Assembly: GCA_948468385.1 (NCBI GenBank)
Contig: CAOKHZ010000009.1
Location: 1 to 64,000, forward strand
Origin: an uncultured Faecalicatena sp.
GTDB lineage: Bacteria; Bacillota; Clostridia; Lachnospirales; Lachnospiraceae
Direction: 5' to 3'
DNA: 64,000 bases
The notes under the pieces were generated by a model that was not told where the DNA came from, ran no database searches, and saw nothing but the letters and a program-made list of their open reading frames with translations. Position numbers and translations under genes: made by a program. Positions 62,886 to 64,000 of the stretch are shown here, one piece after another. Every line of letters begins with the position of its first letter. The stretch's first letter is position 1.

Positions 62886-64000
62886 ATGCATGTGACGGAA
62901 AAGCTGACCAGGCCGCTTACGGAAGCCAGGTATTTGAATGCGGATAATGTGGACCGGTATCGGAGCATTATGCGCATTTTTTATGAGAATTATGAGAAAT
63001 TGAAGTACTGGATGTATCAGGAGGAGGTCTATGCTCTGATGGTGCAAGACCCCTATTTTGCGGAGTATCGGATGGAGCAGTGCCAGCAGGATTTGACGGC
63101 CTTGGTCGAGTGGCGGAATTTGAGCACGATTCAGGACACGAGGAAGGTGTCATCCATCGAGGAGTTTAAGAACAAGAAGTTCCGTTACCAGATGTCGCCA
63201 TATAGTGTGGAGATTGAGCGCCTCGTGCTACGTTTGGAAAATTTGTTTGTCGAGGGCGCGTCATTGGAACCGACGCTTTTGGAGCGGATTCGGCGCAGCG
63301 TGGAGCGATTCGGCGAAATGTCTAAGGAGGGCGACGTTGGCGCGGTTTATACGTGGTGGAATGATTTGAATAATGATTTTATCCGGCTGAACCAGAATTA
63401 TCAGGATTACATGCGCGACTTAAATAGCGTGAAGGCCGAGGAAATGATGCGGACGAAGGAATTTCTCGTGTTTAAGGACAAGTTGGTGGAATATTTGCGC
63501 GGGTTCATCAAGGGGCTGCAGCGAAACGTCGGCGTGATAGAGGAGACGTTGCGGCTTTTGGACGAGGGGGTCTTGGCGCGGTCACTTGCCAAGGTGAACG
63601 AGTACGAGTTTTCCATTCCGAGGATGGACGTGGAAGTCTCCTTGCAAATGATTGAGGAGAAGACGCGGGGGCGTTACCAGAGCATTTACGATTGGTTCGT
63701 GGCGGAAAACGGCCGGGAGAACGAGGCGGGGAAATTGTTTGACGCCACCAACGAGATTATCCGCCGGATTACCCGTTATGCCACGCAATTGAGCGAGAAG
63801 AACGCGCTAGGGGCGAACCGGCGGGAGGAGTACCGCAAGGTGGCGGAATTATTTTTGAAGTGCGAGGACATTGCCGAGGCGCATCGGATGTCGGCCATGG
63901 TGTTCGGCCTGGAGCGGCCGTTTCATTTGAAAGGGGACATGCCGCGCGAGACGGACAGCATGAACAAGGGCGTGTATGACGAGGCGGCGTGTGAATATGT
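62886..64000 (+). CDS. Wadjet type II JetA-like protein (TIGR02677/DUF2397), cut by window end
   Basis: An ATG at 62886 behind GGGGAA opens a frame that runs to the window edge without a stop (371 codons). It carries the JetA/TIGR02677 style: YLNADNVDRYRSIMRIFYEN, then CQQDLTALVEWRNLSTIQD, VSSIEEFKNKKFRYQMSPYS and EIERLVLRLENLF. The middle is coiled (about 130-330), as in the kleisin-like subunit of the JetABCD complex that recognises and cuts closed circular plasmids. Full length would be about 480-500 residues, so the C-terminal winged-helix end and jetB, jetC, jetD should lie beyond 64000. Confidence 0.85.
   Translation, partial: MHVTEKLTRPLTEARYLNADNVDRYRSIMRIFYENYEKLKYWMYQEEVYALMVQDPYFAEYRMEQCQQDLTALVEWRNLSTIQDTRKVSSIEEFKNKKFRYQMSPYSVEIERLVLRLENLFVEGASLEPTLLERIRRSVERFGEMSKEGDVGAVYTWWNDLNNDFIRLNQNYQDYMRDLNSVKAEEMMRTKEFLVFKDKLVEYLRGFIKGLQRNVGVIEETLRLLDEGVLARSLAKVNEYEFSIPRMDVEVSLQMIEEKTRGRYQSIYDWFVAENGRENEAGKLFDATNEIIRRITRYATQLSEKNALGANRREEYRKVAELFLKCEDIAEAHRMSAMVFGLERPFHLKGDMPRETDSMNKGVYDEAACEY

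Overview
The window looks like chromosome of a gut-type Lachnospiraceae (Clostridia, Bacillota) specialised in plant glycans. Three things support this: strong AGGAGG ribosome sites with occasional GTG/TTG starts; GPH-type sugar symporters, LytTR/GHKL two-component systems and GH3 enzymes with permuted domain order; and an MsmX/UgpC-type shared ABC ATPase with a CdaR/PucR-like neighbour. The assignment is inference from gene content, not from a marker gene.

Layout. 0-4 kb: the 3' end of a probable group II intron, a TVP38 membrane protein, phosphatidylserine synthase and decarboxylase, and a flotillin. 4-9.7 kb: an MFS transporter plus permuted GH3 on the minus strand, a divergent TetR regulator, and two gene remnants. 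9.7-16.5 kb: a divergent AraC regulator and a GPH transporter-GH3-GH78-like operon. 16.5-19.5 kb: an orphan ABC ATPase and a LytTR response regulator-GHKL kinase pair. 19.8-25.6 kb: GH3, a putative propeller-rhodanese protein and a GH120 beta-xylosidase. 25.6-29.9 kb: repeats, a truncated GH3, a lipoprotein, an Rpn nuclease and an HdeD-like protein. 30-37.8 kb: GH2 plus GPH, AraC, a second GPH and a second AraC. 38-45 kb: MgtC, LacZ-type GH2, a tyrosine phosphatase and a second LytTR pair. 45-49 kb: a GH3 anchored at both ends and a lipoprotein. 49-54.5 kb: small accessory genes, XRE, Rrf2 with an NAD(P)-binding protein, and a zinc macrodomain protein. 54.6-59.4 kb: CdaR-like regulator, MsmX and both subunits of an aconitase-X dehydratase. 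59.5-62.6 kb: an rpn cluster with an inserted MITE-like element. 62.9 kb to the end: the start of jetA, normally the first gene of a Wadjet type II defence system, cut by the window edge.

How it works together: each sugar block pairs an uptake system with intracellular or membrane-bound exo-glycosidases (beta-glucosidase/xylosidase, beta-galactosidase, alpha-rhamnosidase-like) and a local regulator. This fits import of oligosaccharides from xylan or pectin side chains followed by hydrolysis inside the cell.

The most interesting unexplained signal is a two-hairpin leader of about 90-100 nt. It occurs four times, always in sense orientation directly upstream of the ribosome site of a sugar-catabolic gene (the MFS transporter, the two permuted GH3 genes and the GH120 gene). 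The loop is conserved while the outer stem changes with pairing preserved, so it looks like a cis-regulatory RNA. Second in interest is the rpn cluster: copies share a near-identical C-terminal part, one copy has only that part, and two are cut or re-started by ends of the same GTTAC-type mobile repeat family.
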